DNA of 64,000 nucleotides from Choristoneura fumiferana (lineage: Eukaryota; Arthropoda; Insecta; Lepidoptera; Tortricidae). The notes under the pieces are model-generated. The model made no database searches, was not told the DNA's origin, and worked only from the letters and a program-made list of their open reading frames with translations. The position numbers and the translations under genes were made by a program. The stretch covers positions 1,598,749-1,662,748 of the forward strand of contig NC_133472.1 in assembly GCF_025370935.1 (NCBI RefSeq), in the 5' to 3' direction. Positions 32,201-38,627 of this stretch are shown here, in pieces; position 1 is the stretch's first letter; the number at the start of each line of letters is the position of its first letter.

Positions 32201-32448
32201 ATTGCTAGTGATCTATCTACGTCACTTTACTTCGTCGTCACTCAACGTCACTGTTTTAGACTATCACGATCATTACTGAGTTAAATACCTATCCAAACCA
32301 AGTATAATCCCATATTTCTCCTCCCCAGTGGTCGTACTTCGCGGGAACTACTCTTCTGACGCTACTGGCGTCGCTACTGCTCTCTCTACTGGTAGAAATG
32401 CCATGCTGCAGTCTACTAAGAAGATTGTCAGACTGTGCTAGCTCCTAG
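14002..32448 (+). CDS. NRF-6-like membrane acyltransferase, gene A (13 exons, complete)
   Basis: Exons 14002-14257, 20513-20598, 21390-21490, 22028-22151 (start uncertain), 22727-23480, 23864-23951, 24784-24912, 26088-26250, 27446-27612, 29726-29855, 30174-30330, 30852-30994 and 32329-32448 join in one frame to 2418 nt, about 805 residues. Order: signal peptide (1-16); NRF domain with C65, WAF-DASG (82-91), HWLGS-C111 and CLPRSC (198-203); first membrane helix (~251-275); a long hydrophilic, Cys-containing loop; then acyltransferase-3 helices starting HGLRIITTFWVVFLH (H417, H431). H744 and E789 fall where the family keeps them. Relatives (C. elegans nrf-6/ndg-4, many insect paralogs) are multi-pass membrane proteins with putative acyl or lipid-transfer roles; the substrate is unknown. 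The sequence is divergent, with an Ala-rich helix in exon 9. Tail-to-tail paralog: gene B. The start ATG is fixed by an in-frame TAG at 13954. Confidence 0.88.
14614..15034 (+). mobile_element. MITE family B, copy 4
   Basis: Full-length, in intron 1 of gene A, with the same ends and several small deletions. Confidence 0.85.
15318..15551 (-). mobile_element. SINE-1, 5'-truncated
   Basis: The minus strand gives the SINE body from AATTCATGTGCGGAATTACA to GGCTGGGATGATGATGATGA. The tRNA head is missing. It interrupts a segment whose unbroken copy is at 15966-16040, with GACCCTTG on both sides. Confidence 0.75.
15663..15800 (-). mobile_element. LINE 3' end
   Basis: The minus strand reads GGTTGCCTGTAAGATATCGC...GGCCGCCTATTGCTTACCTT and ends in a TTGTATTGTGTCGATGG-like simple tail. 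It is the same 3' end as 56447-56595. Confidence 0.65.
16203..16711 (+). repeat. Repeat family R, copy 2
   Basis: It shares its flanking blocks with 10375-10805 but has a different TATA-repeat and CpG-rich centre (16390-16545). It is cut at 16712 by an H hairpin. Confidence 0.65.
16712..16804. mobile_element. Hairpin MITE family H, copy 1
   Basis: CAGGGCTACTACGAAACTCG is mirrored by CGAGTTTCGTAGTAGCCCTG, with CGTGTCGTGCGGTCCCTCTC in the left arm. Confidence 0.8.
16868..17115. mobile_element. SINE-2 pair, head to head
   Basis: A minus-strand tRNA-like head (CTGGGAATCGAACCCAGGTC, box B complement) at 16911-16978 is followed by a plus-strand body sharing ATGCACAGAAAAACCAGAAA as an inverted copy. 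The result is a ~110-bp palindrome. Confidence 0.65.
17225..17325. repeat. Half of a TCGAAACGC-type inverted repeat
   Basis: CTGACGCGTTTCGAACTCAA then GAGCTCGTCTTCAGAGCAAC resembles, inverted, 58495-58570 (GTTGCTCTGAAGATGAGCTC, GTTGAGTTCGAAACGCTGGG). Confidence 0.55.
17697..18022. mobile_element. TIR element (326 bp)
   Basis: The 18-bp perfect ends are GCGCCTACAGACTCACGC and GCGTGAGTCTGTAGGCGC. The interior is rich in GAGAA/TTCTC blocks. It lies in intron 1 of gene A. Confidence 0.75.
18176..18746 (-). repeat. Dispersed repeat family A, copy 2
   Basis: Inverted copy of 334-955, from AGGGTTCCGTAGCCATTACG to TTGGCTCCGGAACCCTAAAA. Confidence 0.8.
18746..18826. mobile_element. Short hairpin element
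   Basis: AAAGTGGCAACACTGTAGTG is mirrored by CACTACAGCGTTGCCACTTT, directly abutting the family A copy. Confidence 0.6.
19385..19526. mobile_element. TIR element with TTATTTGTCGTGTTGT ends
   Basis: TTATTTGTCGTGTTGT near the left is exactly mirrored by ACAACACGACAAATAA at the right. Confidence 0.6.
19529..19655. mobile_element. Hairpin MITE family H, copy 2
   Basis: Degenerate arms, AACACGAAACTCGAAGTTCG and CGAACTTCGAGTTTCGAG, around CTCGCGTATTAAATAGTATA. Confidence 0.7.
19695..20120 (+). mobile_element. MITE family B, copy 5
   Basis: Full-length, in intron 1 of gene A. It is very similar to the copy at 33682 (both have AAATATCCAGC). Confidence 0.85.
20355..20482. mobile_element. TIR element family I, copy 1
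   Basis: CAGCGTTTCCACCAGAGATG and TATCGGTGGAAACACTGCTT are inverted ends. Related longer copy at 35517-35722. It ends about 30 bp before gene A exon 2. Confidence 0.65.
20513..20598 (+). CDS. Gene A exon 2: NRF domain
   Basis: It encodes AADASGHYNSG, then SGSRHWLGSKQQCLKL. DASG and LGS..QC are hallmarks of the NRF domain. The acceptor is a less usual AAG (TTTTACGTAAG) and the donor is GTGAGA. Phase 1 in, 0 out. Confidence 0.82.
20651..21165 (+). mobile_element. Composite: MITE family C with truncated family B inside
   Basis: The outer ends are GGGCTAAAAAACAGGCGAAA and GTGTTTTAGCCCTCAT, with CGCTAGATGGCGTTAGTATC mirrored at 21120. The middle 20745-21095 matches MITE B lacking its ends. It lies in intron 2 of gene A. 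Confidence 0.75.
21188..21325. mobile_element. TA-flanked TIR element (138 bp)
   Basis: TACAGCCAACGTCATAAATA left, TATTTCTGACGTTGACTGTA right. Confidence 0.7.
21390..21490 (+). CDS. Gene A exon 3: charged NRF-domain segment
   Basis: The acceptor is T-rich and strong (TTTTTTTTTCAG); the donor is GTAATT. It encodes a Lys/Asp/Glu-rich stretch, DKNQSSKDDKEILEKYKSDA. Phase 0 in, 2 out. Support comes from open frame, splice sites and phase. Confidence 0.65.
21519..21648. mobile_element. TA-flanked hairpin MITE (family E), copy 2
   Basis: CAGTCAAGTTCATAAACATG and CAAGTTTATGAACTCGACTG, with TA on both sides, 26 bp after gene A exon 3. Confidence 0.8.
22028..22151 (+). CDS. Gene A exon 4: NRF domain, 5' border uncertain
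   Basis: The 3' border (CTAAG/GTATGG, phase 0) is clear. The frame encodes SSPPLRLAFTTVRLTLNI before TKLSMAK, matching PPFDAAFYNVRLTATA in gene B exon 55526-55656. Acceptors in the required phase lie before 21944, 21968, 21995 and 22028. I chose 22028 because the length before the shared motif then equals that in gene B, but the AG context is weak; 21944 (GCGTTTCAG) is the main alternative and adds 28 residues. Confidence 0.6.
22175..22385 (+). repeat. Repeat family L, partial copy
   Basis: TTTGTCACTTCAAAGTTCAA and GGTCCACCCTTTAGAGCTAC match the interior of 57594-58034. Confidence 0.55.
22386..22695 (+). mobile_element. SINE-2, complete
   Basis: A tRNA-like box B (GGTTCGATTCC at 22550-22560) follows a 5' part starting near GATGAGGGCTACAGCATAGA. 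The 3' end is GGAGTTGAAATAAAAAATAG with a TACTCCAAAAA tail. It ends about 30 bp before gene A exon 5. Confidence 0.75.
22727..23480 (+). CDS. Gene A exon 5: end of NRF domain, first helix, loop and HGLR helix
   Basis: This 754-nt exon begins SQEIVQGVCLPRSCTPEDI, the Cys pair closing the NRF domain. It continues with a helix (VIISITVFLLLLSLLATLV), a ~140-residue polar loop with CKRCGKYKKQC, and the HGLR motif with the downstream His of the acyltransferase-3 domain. Donor GTGCGC, phase 1. Gene B splits this stretch into four exons. Confidence 0.9.
23507..23860 (+). mobile_element. LINE 3'-end fragment (GTTTACCCGCGG family)
   Basis: From AGAGTTTACCCGCGCCTGC through ACCAAATTTCATCCAAATGC to CTTTCGTATTTATTATATAC, filling intron 5 of gene A. 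Further copies: 49851, 50735(-), 57195(-), 60490(-), 63222. Confidence 0.7.
23864..23951 (+). CDS. Gene A exon 6
   Basis: The acceptor is ATATGTTTCAG and the donor GTAATG. It encodes DNDTNMGRQNNVYMILATGS and IAFDTLLFV, corresponding to YADNTALRAILEKSFW...VDTFF in gene B. Phase 1 in, 2 out. Confidence 0.85.
24008..24340 (-). mobile_element. SINE-2, complete, minus strand
   Basis: The minus strand carries GGTTCGATTCCCAGCGCTGG and the same 5' and 3' ends as 22386-22695. Confidence 0.75.
24401..24692 (+). mobile_element. SINE-1, nearly complete
   Basis: tRNA-like A box GGCCTTGTGGTTTGACG and B box GGGTTCAAACCCC, body AAGGAAAACATCGTGAGGAT, end GGCTGGGATGATGATA. Inserted in intron 6 of gene A. Confidence 0.75.
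24784..24912 (+). CDS. Gene A exon 7
   Basis: The acceptor is TTTGTTCCCAG and the donor GTGACG. It encodes SGLFSAYHFFYLKSQY, then a Leu/Cys-rich helix. Phase 2 in and 2 out, as in the matching 132-nt gene B exon. Confidence 0.85.
24943..25165 (-). mobile_element. LINE/SINE 3' end (ATTCGACTGGATGGC family), partial
   Basis: Shares TATTCGACTGGATGGCAAAC and AACCTAGAGGCCTAAGATGG with 38680 and 52590. It starts 30 bp after gene A exon 7. Confidence 0.65.
25865..26072 (-). mobile_element. LINE 3' end with TTTC tail
   Basis: The minus strand runs GTGCTGGCTGAAAATCAGCG to AATAAATGTATTTTCTTTCT, then TTTC repeats. Related pieces at 46780-46862 and 58800-58870. Confidence 0.65.
26088..26250 (+). CDS. 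Gene A exon 8
   Basis: The acceptor is ATTATTTTACAG and the donor GTGAGG. It encodes RLLPSYVYTVFLAAFL, then HDCGATWWRNILYITNAYPQ. The C..xWWRN(I/L)LYI(T/N) motif is characteristic of the family. Phase 2 in, 0 out. Confidence 0.9.
26376..26640 (-). pseudogene. LINE ORF C-terminal fragment (LAIQRGNAASI family)
   Basis: The minus strand reads GAEYDFVPFGIETLGPWGPG, then LRDTTGDRRAGSFLAQRISL and AIQRGNAASIFGTM. This is the conserved end of a non-LTR reverse-transcriptase protein. There is no 5' part. Located in intron 8 of gene A. Confidence 0.7.
26795..26895 (-). repeat. Short dispersed repeat (GCCTACCCCATTTGGG)
   Basis: ATCACGCCTGTATTCCCAAA then TGGGGTAGGCAGAGCACACG recurs inverted at 51655-51720. 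Confidence 0.55.
26987..27160 (+). pseudogene. LINE ORF C-terminal fragment, opposite orientation
   Basis: The + strand reads AEAKSLVWELGRRLRDRGCD, PRSGSYLVHQVALAIQRGNV, AGIMGTFEPGTTRNGGF, stop. Same family as 26376-26640 but intact to its stop codon. Confidence 0.7.
27446..27612 (+). CDS. Gene A exon 9: Ala/Leu-rich helices
   Basis: It starts CLQISWYLTAETQLH, the family C..(S/W)WYL...Q motif, followed by a very Ala/Leu/Gly-rich helix. An earlier GTGAGC at 27597 gives the wrong phase; the GTGAGT at 27613 restores the frame to exon 10 and is chosen. Phase 0 in, 2 out. It is 167 nt against 80 nt in gene B because the border has moved. Confidence 0.85.
27663..28039. mobile_element. hAT-type MITE (377 bp) with perfect 8-bp TSD
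   Basis: The ends CAGTAGTTCCCAAA and TTTGGGAATCACTG are inverted copies (12 of 14). CTTTAGAG is repeated exactly at 27655-27662 and 28040-28047, the 8-bp duplication of hAT elements. Confidence 0.88.
28274..28583 (+). mobile_element. SINE-1, full length with 12-bp TSD
   Basis: tRNA-like head (GGCCTAGTGGTTTGACC, GGGTTCAAACCCC) and GATGATGAT tail. ATGGTTAACCAA is duplicated at 28262-28273 and 28584-28595. Located in intron 9 of gene A. Confidence 0.85.
28655..28798. repeat. CpG-rich tract ending in (GT)n(G)n
   Basis: Many CGTCG/GACGC blocks (28668-28755) followed by TGTGTGTGTGTGTG and a G run. Confidence 0.5.
29019..29078 (-). repeat. Repeat family A, short fragment
   Basis: TCACGTCTACGGGAGGCACT and flanks match the interior of 18176-18746. 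Confidence 0.45.
29215..29690 (+). mobile_element. LINE 3' end, interrupted by a truncated SINE-1
   Basis: An ORF tail FRSIAKKTLISKAYYKVNDY, IMDRDIWK, stop, then a 3' UTR ending near CCGAACCGGTGGTAGG. It is nearly identical to 31060-31420 apart from the SINE. Confidence 0.75.
29385..29557 (+). mobile_element. SINE-1, 5'-truncated, with 12-bp TSD
   Basis: It starts GAGCTTTGCGGTGAAGG and ends GGCTGGGATGATGA. TGTGTTAAATAC is duplicated at 29373-29384 and 29558-29569 and occurs once in the LINE copy at 31060. Confidence 0.85.
29726..29855 (+). CDS. Gene A exon 10
   Basis: The acceptor is ATGTCAACAG and the donor GTGAGT. It encodes AYRLIMERPFARIAPYFIGI then FGGWLVRRM, equivalent to YDKPWTRLGPYLVGMATGW in gene B. 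Phase 2 in, 0 out. Confidence 0.88.
30174..30330 (+). CDS. Gene A exon 11
   Basis: The acceptor is CTTATCTTTAG and the donor GTAAGA. It encodes two hydrophobic stretches (CLWLASLSVLAIASAV and LLHLAWPAVLLWPALV). Phase 0 in, 1 out. A decayed copy of its 3' part lies at 30484-30577. Confidence 0.85.
30484..30577 (+). pseudogene. Partial copy of gene A exon 11
   Basis: TTCTTGCTGCATCTGGCC, GGGCCTGCCGTCCT and CACTACGGACTA match exon 11 (30230-30325) with substitutions and small indels. It lies about 250 bp downstream in intron 11 and has no donor site after it. Confidence 0.7.
30580..30830 (-). mobile_element. RTE-type LINE 3' fragment
   Basis: CATCATCATCATCAGCCAGA, then AAGACGTCCACCGCTGAGCA and TCGCCACTCGAGAACTTTTC are the reverse complement of the conserved RTE end (…CxRWxDDL…QQW… GATGATGATGATG). 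Confidence 0.55.
30852..30994 (+). CDS. Gene A exon 12: late His motif
   Basis: The acceptor is TTATCTCCAG and the donor GTGAGT. Like its gene B counterpart it is exactly 143 nt with phase 1 in and 0 out. It encodes ALSRLCYSILLLHGVV; H744 is residue 26 of the exon, the same position as the His of YCAYLVHP in gene B. Confidence 0.85.
31060..31420 (+). mobile_element. LINE 3' end, uninterrupted
   Basis: Same sequence as 29215-29690 without the SINE. It ends in AATAAAGACATTGTGACTTT and a TTGACTTTGA-type tail. In intron 12 of gene A. Confidence 0.75.
31574..32165 (+). repeat. Dispersed repeat family A, copy 3
   Basis: AGGGTTCCGGAGACAAAATG to GGGCGTGTCCGACACGCTCT, just upstream of the last gene A exon. 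Confidence 0.8.
32329..32448 (+). CDS. Gene A exon 13: last helix and stop
   Basis: The acceptor is TCTCCTCCCCAG. It encodes WSYFAGTTLLTLLASLLLSL and then LVEMPCCSLLRRL, ending TAG. E789 is residue 23 of the exon, matching E of FEAP in gene B. No canonical AATAAA is obvious within 500 bp downstream. Confidence 0.88.
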   Translation, partial: WSYFAGTTLLTLLASLLLSLLVEMPCCSLLRRLSDCASS

Positions 32449-33182
32449 GATAAGTGTTATTGTTTGTTATTGATTTGATTAACCCTTAATAAGGCCCCTT
32501 TTATTGGAGCATACTACCACAGAATCAAAAGCAGCTATCGAATACATACCTGGCAAAGAATATTTTTAAAGCTGGTCGTATTTTTAATAATTACAATGGA
32601 AATTGTGACGTATTACGAAATTAATAAGGTTCAGTGTCCAACTCAATGCAAGTGGTCGCTAAATTGCCTAATTGCCTGAAGTTATTTGGAAAAAAAAATT
32701 GACAAATAGAAAAAAAAGGTGCATTATGCCACTTTTCATCATCATCTCCTCATATCATCCGTAGGACGTCTACTGTTAGACATTTGCGCAATCGCTTGCG
32801 CACCTTAATATATCCTGCGCATTTGACCGCTTCTGACGACTCCGACGACGTAAAAGTGCCAAATAACTAACTAGGAGTCGAGGTGGTCGCAATGGCCGAA
32901 ATCGGTCGGATCATCATCATATCATATCACTGTTAGACATTAGGTGTATCGACGTAGAGACTTTGTACCATTTGACTGATTTTTATTAGTTACCAATATT
33001 ATTTACGTTGATGTTCTAACAAATACGTCTTTAGAGTTCTTTTAGATTGTGAACGCACATACCATTGAATGAGGGCTAAAAGACAGGCGAATACCTCAAG
33101 ATTGTATTAGTATCGTAAGTTTTTTTGACATTACGGTCTTGCTTGTAATTGACAATAACTAAATGAGCCAATGAGGGCTATC

Positions 33183-33420
33183 GTCATCTGTGAATGTGGT
33201 TTGGCTGATGGAACTTTAGAACATATGTTTTTGGAATGTACAAAAATATCTGTTCCTTTATATAGTATCCTCCCTCGTGATGTTATTCGTCCTATTAATA
33301 TTAATTTTCTCCTAACTTTAGTTTTCTCTCCATTTTGTGAAATTTTAGACAAATTTTTGACTAAAAATAAAATTAAATTGTAAATGTAGTCTTTTTTTTT
33401 TTTTTTTTTTTTTTCCATGT
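33183..33420 (+). pseudogene. LINE ORF C-terminal fragment (C.CG...GT.EH...C)
   Basis: The + frame reads VICECGLADGTLEHMFLECT, then VPLYSILPRDVIRPINI, ending DKFLTKNKIKL, stop, followed by a long T run. The C.CG..DGT.EH.F.EC motif is typical of the end of insect Jockey/CR1-like ORF2 proteins. Confidence 0.6.
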
Positions 33421-33681
33421 TCATTCTCGTTTCAATGTTTTATTACCTGTAGTGAACTGTCATATCTTTGCTTACTGTATCTCATCATCTAATTATTTCA
33501 TGTATTTATTGTTTAGTTTAACCTAGTGTATCGTATCCTCATTTCAGATAGTAACTGGTAGTTATCCCACCGAAAACTGGCTGATTATCTATCAAGTCGT
33601 CCACCTACCCATCGTGTCTCTGTCAACCTCGACACTGGCAGAATCATCAAAAAATTGATGGAGCCACTTTTCCTAAATTTG

Positions 33682-34128
33682 ATTGAGGGCTATCGTTTTT
33701 TGTCTCACTAGATGGCGCACTGTTGCGTGAGGTTTTTAAGTGTGGCTTTCAGAGTCTGTTATTACGGGCGTTAAAACAAAGTTTAGATTAAAATCATATT
33801 TAAAACACCTTAAAACCGTACCATAAAAATATCCAGCAACCACAATGTTGCTTAGTCCCGCTTTGTCCGGAAAAAAAGGGAGGACAAAAGTTTCCGAAAA
33901 ACAAAACTGTCAAAACACAGACATTCATTGCCCCTTAACGCATAATTGCCATAATTAATTTCAGGTAATGCAAAATATTCACATAAATTTTCTAATTATA
34001 AATAAACCGCGTAACTCACCCAAAAACTATGAGATTTGACATTTCATTTCATTTTCATTTTTTCATTTCGGAGACCTCACGCTACACTAGCGCCTCTAGC
34101 GGCGAATTCATTCGCGATAGCCCTCATT
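33682..34128 (+). mobile_element. MITE family B, copy 6
   Basis: Full-length, with a TTTCATTTCATTTTCATTTT expansion near 34044. Confidence 0.85.
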
Positions 34129-34300
34129 GCAAGCAAGACCGTAACGACAAAAAACCTCCCGATACTAACGCCATCTACCGATATTAAATGCTAATAACTA
34201 AATGAGCCAATCGCAAGCAAGACCGTAACGTCAAAAAACCTCACGGTACTATCGCCATCTAGCGATGTTTCGCCTGTCTTTTAGCCTTCATTGGTTCGCA

Positions 34301-34869
34301 GGTTCAATGGTTTTGTGCGTGGTCAAACCCGATATGTCAAAATAAATAACACTATTTTAAAAGTTTCAATTCGAAGTTTTACGATTGTGCGGTTTTCTCC
34401 CTCTAACACAAAATAAAAGACTGCATGCTATTTATATTTTTTAATTAAAAATACAATAAAAAAGACTTACAACTAGAATAATATTTACAACCTATTTACA
34501 ATATAAAATTCGATTTAGAACTAAGTACGGTAACTTTAGCAAGCTCGTAATATATAAGTAACTTCACTAATACACTTAGTGCTGGAAAGGACATTTTCTT
34601 TGAGAAATCCTCACCCTCTTTGAGAACCAGAAATTTAACTGTCGGATTAACTTGAAATCGGATAGCTTGGTTACGTTACGAGGTCCAGAAACAAACCCAC
34701 AAATAAATGCTTGTAAGTCTGATCGTTTGTTTATTGCCTCATCACGTCTAAACCACTGAATCGATTTAGATTAAATTCGGTACCTATGTGTATTGAATCC
34801 CTTGGGATAGCGGTAAACGAATTCTACGCAGATGGAGTCGTGGACAACAGGTTAGTTGGTTTATAATTG
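34301..34869. other. No recognised feature
   Basis: AT-rich unique-looking sequence. The minus strand of 34420-34500 looks like a transcript end (TTTTATT-rich) but I cannot tie it to gene B. Confidence 0.4.
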
Positions 34870-35036
34870 CCAATCACAAGCGAGACTAACGTCAAACGGA
34901 TCTTACGACACTAACGCCATCTAGCGTGCTATCAGAAAAAACTGAACAGGTTTTAATGAGGGCTAAAAAACAGGCGAAACATCGCTAGATGGCGTTAGTA
35001 TCGTGAGGTTTTTTGACGTAACGGTCTTGCTTGCAA
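34870..35036. mobile_element. MITE family C pieces flanking MITE B
   Basis: An end piece (CACTAACGCCATCTAGCGTG) is followed by a complete C head: GAGGGCTAAAAAACAGGCGA … TAACGGTCTTGCTTGC. C sequence resumes after MITE B at 35459 with TTGGCTCATTTA. Confidence 0.65.
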
Positions 35037-35037
35037 G

Positions 35038-35459
35038 GAGGGCTATCGTTTTTTGTCTCACTAGATGGCGCACTATTGCGTGAGGTTTTTAAGTATGGTT
35101 TTGAAAGTCTGTTATTACGGGTGTGGAAACAAAGTTTAGATTTAAATCATATTTAATACACCTTAAAACCGTACCATATAAATATCGAGCATGCCACAGT
35201 GTTGCATAGTCCCCGTTTTGTTCGGAAAAAAGGGAGGACAAAGGTTTCCGAAAGACAAAACTGTCTCAAAACACAGACATTCATTGCCCCGGAACGCATA
35301 TTTGCCATAATTAATTACAGATATTGCAAAATATTCACAAAATTATTCTAATTCTAAATAAACCCGCGTAGCTCACCAAAAACTATGAGATTTGACATTT
35401 CGGAGACCTCACGCTACACTAGCGCCTCTAGCGGCGAATTCATACGCGATAGCCTTCAT
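35038..35459 (+). mobile_element. MITE family B, copy 7
   Basis: Full-length, inserted within MITE C at the same place as in the 33066-34300 cluster. Confidence 0.85.
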
Positions 35460-35516
35460 TGGCTCATTTATATTTGTAGTTCTACAAACATTTACGCTGC
35501 ATGAAGAGATGTTGAG

Positions 35517-35722
35517 TTTCCACCAGTGATGTGCGAGGACATGTTGCGAGGAACGTGTTTTTCATGCACCAATAGAAACGCTTCATTTAACTATCTTCGC
35601 ACAGCACATCTCTAGTGGAAACAGTTGCGCGGAGCGAAGCGAGGTAAATGAATCGTTTCTACTGATTCATGAAAAACACATTCGCAACATCCTCGCACAT
35701 CTCTGGTGAAAACGGAGCCTTA
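35517..35722. mobile_element. TIR element family I, copy 2
   Basis: TTTCCACCAGTGATGTGCGA left; TCGCACATCTCTGGTGAAAA right. An internal second pair surrounds 35600-35640. Confidence 0.65.
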
Positions 35723-38498
35723 TGTAGAATTTCGTTTCTGTCCTTTCGCTGATTGTATATAAATGAGCTTGCTAGCGTCTAGTTTTATAAAAAAAAGTAA
35801 TGATCCTTTAAATGCATTCACTGCCAAGGCTCGGAACCGGTTTATAAAATCGACCTTTTCTTACTCATTTTTATAAAGCTTAAACGAAGTAACCGTAAAC
35901 GAGGGCTACCCGCGACTAGCTTTGCCACTATATGCGTACTTTTCTAACCATCCAAGTTAGAAAGAGATGGGTCGATGTTAATTTTTGTAAATCTTGTTTT
36001 CGAGAGTAAAAAGTACAAATATAATGATGAAGCGAATCGCGGCTGAGTCTTCCACTACGAGCGGACCATTTTTTCCCGTTGTTTTTTGAGTATAAGACAT
36101 CTTTACTTGTAAAATCATTGGAGCAGAACGCGGGCTAAACAGTCAGTTATGCTCGTAATGGAAGGCAAGCATTATCCTTATCTAATATATTTACACATAT
36201 TTTTTGGATACAACGAAATGTCTAATTTACATTTCTACACAATTATAATTGTCATGATTGTACAAAGTGTTTCATTTTAATTTATAACATCTATGCGTTG
36301 GCTTAAAAATGATACAGCATTGCGAATCTTTGATGAATAATACCAAATATAGGCCAGAGGCGTTGTCTGCCATTCTTGGAATCTCTAAAGATTTCTTCAC
36401 TTTTTTCTGTCACACGGTGTAAGACGGGGGTAGAAAGGGATGGTCACGCGACGTGACGAAAGATCCAAGAATTACAACGTTAGCTCTCGCGTCAGTGCAT
36501 ATAGTGCACACGTCTCGGATTGCCAAGGACCCGTATTTGGTTCCCGGTCTCTACATTTATTTTCTTCTTTTTCAATATGTTCTGGTTACAGGAAGATAGT
36601 AACATTCTACTTAATTAACGCCTCTTACATCGATGATGGACTTTATTAGAAAGAAATTAAAATAGTTGCATCGTTATGTAAGTATATTATTCACATTTCA
36701 CACAGGCAGTATTTACTTAGCTTTGATTTTTAGGTATTTAGTGTGAGACCGTTTATCTTTGGTATTATTCATCTGGATTCTGAATACAATGCGGATTTTA
36801 GGTAAATATAATTGACAATAAAAACCAGTTGTGTAAAGCTTAAAGAGTAAACATATAAAGTGTCAGTTTCTGACACAATAATTAAATATATTCAATATAT
36901 TATCATCTACATAAACACAGAAATATCAACAATATCTCAAGACAGTATCTTTTGCTTCGAAAATTCTTAAGTCAATTTGACAAACATTTGTAGTTTGAGT
37001 TCTTAACGCGATGTTTTTGAGATCTATCTGGTAAACAATGTTGAAAATTTGTACGTACTTTGTCGCATGCCTTACTTCGAATATGTATTTGCACTTATTT
37101 TGAACGAACATATTAACCCTTAAATAATAAATTAAATAATTAAGCTTGTAGTCTTTAAATGGTCAGAATAAGTAAAAAATTATGCAGTCAATAATTCCAT
37201 GCTAGGTAGGTTAACCTTACTGGAAAGCCACATTTTTGACCACCCCTGTGAGCTTCATTTCTAAACCTCCCTTTTATTATAGTTACCTAATTAACGTGTC
37301 CAAATTCTCTGTTGCCACTATCCCTCTGTAAGCCTTCAGTCCACAAGAGGGCGTTATTCATATTGAGAATCCATGGTCTAAACGTCTGATAAAATCGAAG
37401 GTAGGTAATATCCAGCGTTTCAACGGCGTTTTTCTCTTCATTACCGTTTTGGCAAGTAATAAAAAGAAATAATGCTAGCTTTTAAATTATTATGAAAACT
37501 AAAGACAATACCGATGCTTCAACTAGTTAGTGTGATCAAAATTATTTTGACTTGTACTTTCGTTGAGCTAATAAACGAGATGGTAATGACGTTAAACCCA
37601 GCGGGCAATCGCTAGAATATTCACCCAGGTACGGTCACCATCATAATGGTACATAACCACTTAACAGCCACAGTATCCAGTCGTGACAGCCAATAGAATG
37701 CCTAAGACGCCACGTTCATCTATACACGACCAACGTTCAACTCGAAATTAATCCTTCTGCAATGGAATTAAAAATCAAGTTGATTTGTCGCGTTTTCTGT
37801 GTCGTACAGAGCACTTCATTTGTTTTGTGGCGGTGAAGAGGTTCTCTGTAGCGCTGAACAATCCACGACTTAAATAATCAGCGTTAATATCTAATGAATG
37901 ATTAAGCATATAACAGTTTAGTGCTCTATTCAGGTCCCTATAAGCTCGACCTCGCTTGTTATTATGGTAGCGAGACCACTTTTTTTCGAGTTCAGAATAA
38001 ATCCCAATTCGCCCATGGGTCCTATCAAGCAAGTTCTAAATTAAGCGGTGCCAACTCTATAACTGTATTATTAACACGATTGGAACGGTCTTGGGAGGTC
38101 CAATGTGCCAAACACGTGGTGTAAGCATACGAAATAAGAAGCCAGTGTCATTACCAGTTTCATCGGGTTTCAAACATAGAACCTGATAAACCCACACTAG
38201 TACAAAGTTAAAGTCACCAACACAAAAACAATAGTGCTATCTTGTCAACATACAAAAAAATCATAATAGGCCTCGCTACGCTTCTCTTAATTCGTCGTGC
38301 ATCTCTTTCACGTCAATCTAGTTAGAATAAGACAAAATACAGGTAAAGCAACTTTGTTCTGGCAAAATAATTTGTTATAGCTACTGATTTTCGGGGACCT
38401 CAAGCTTCCCTGAGCTGACCTCAAGGGTGATTTTCGGGGTTTGAGGGTTTAAAGTTGGCACCGTTCTGTGATTTCGCACCTATGGTTGTGGATAGGGT
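35723..38498. other. Gap between genes A and B without recognised repeats
   Basis: No ORF with family features and no repeat shared with the rest of the window. It may contain the gene B 3' UTR (minus-strand AATAAA at 37278-37273) or an unrecognised noncoding transcript. Confidence 0.4.
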
Positions 38499-38627
38499 TC
38501 AGACCCGGTGAGGTTTCCGCTGCGGGGACACTATCTTCAGCATGGTGACGATCGGAGCTTCAAAGGCGACTGATATCACGAATGCCAGGAAATATGATAT
38601 CACTGTGAGCCCCAGGAAAAGAACAAA
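38499..38627 (-). CDS. Gene B terminal exon
   Basis: The acceptor is TTTTTTTCCAG. It encodes FVLFLGLTVISYFLAFVISV, then AFEAPIVTMLKIVSPQRKPH, ending TGA. FEAPI..LEK/LK is the classic end of this family. A minus-strand AATAAA lies at 37278-37273, 1.2 kb downstream. Confidence 0.92.
   Translation of the reverse strand, partial: FVLFLGLTVISYFLAFVISVAFEAPIVTMLKIVSPQRKPHRV

Larger units (their letters stand above)
33066..34300. mobile_element. Nested MITE C / MITE B / LINE cluster
   Basis: A MITE C end (ATGAGGGCTAAAAGACAGGC) at 33066 is followed at 33172 by the first bases of MITE B, a LINE fragment, a complete MITE B (33682-34128), then MITE C sequence (GCAAGCAAGACCGTAACG, twice) to CTTTTAGCCTTCATTGG. 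The order implies successive insertions. Confidence 0.65.
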
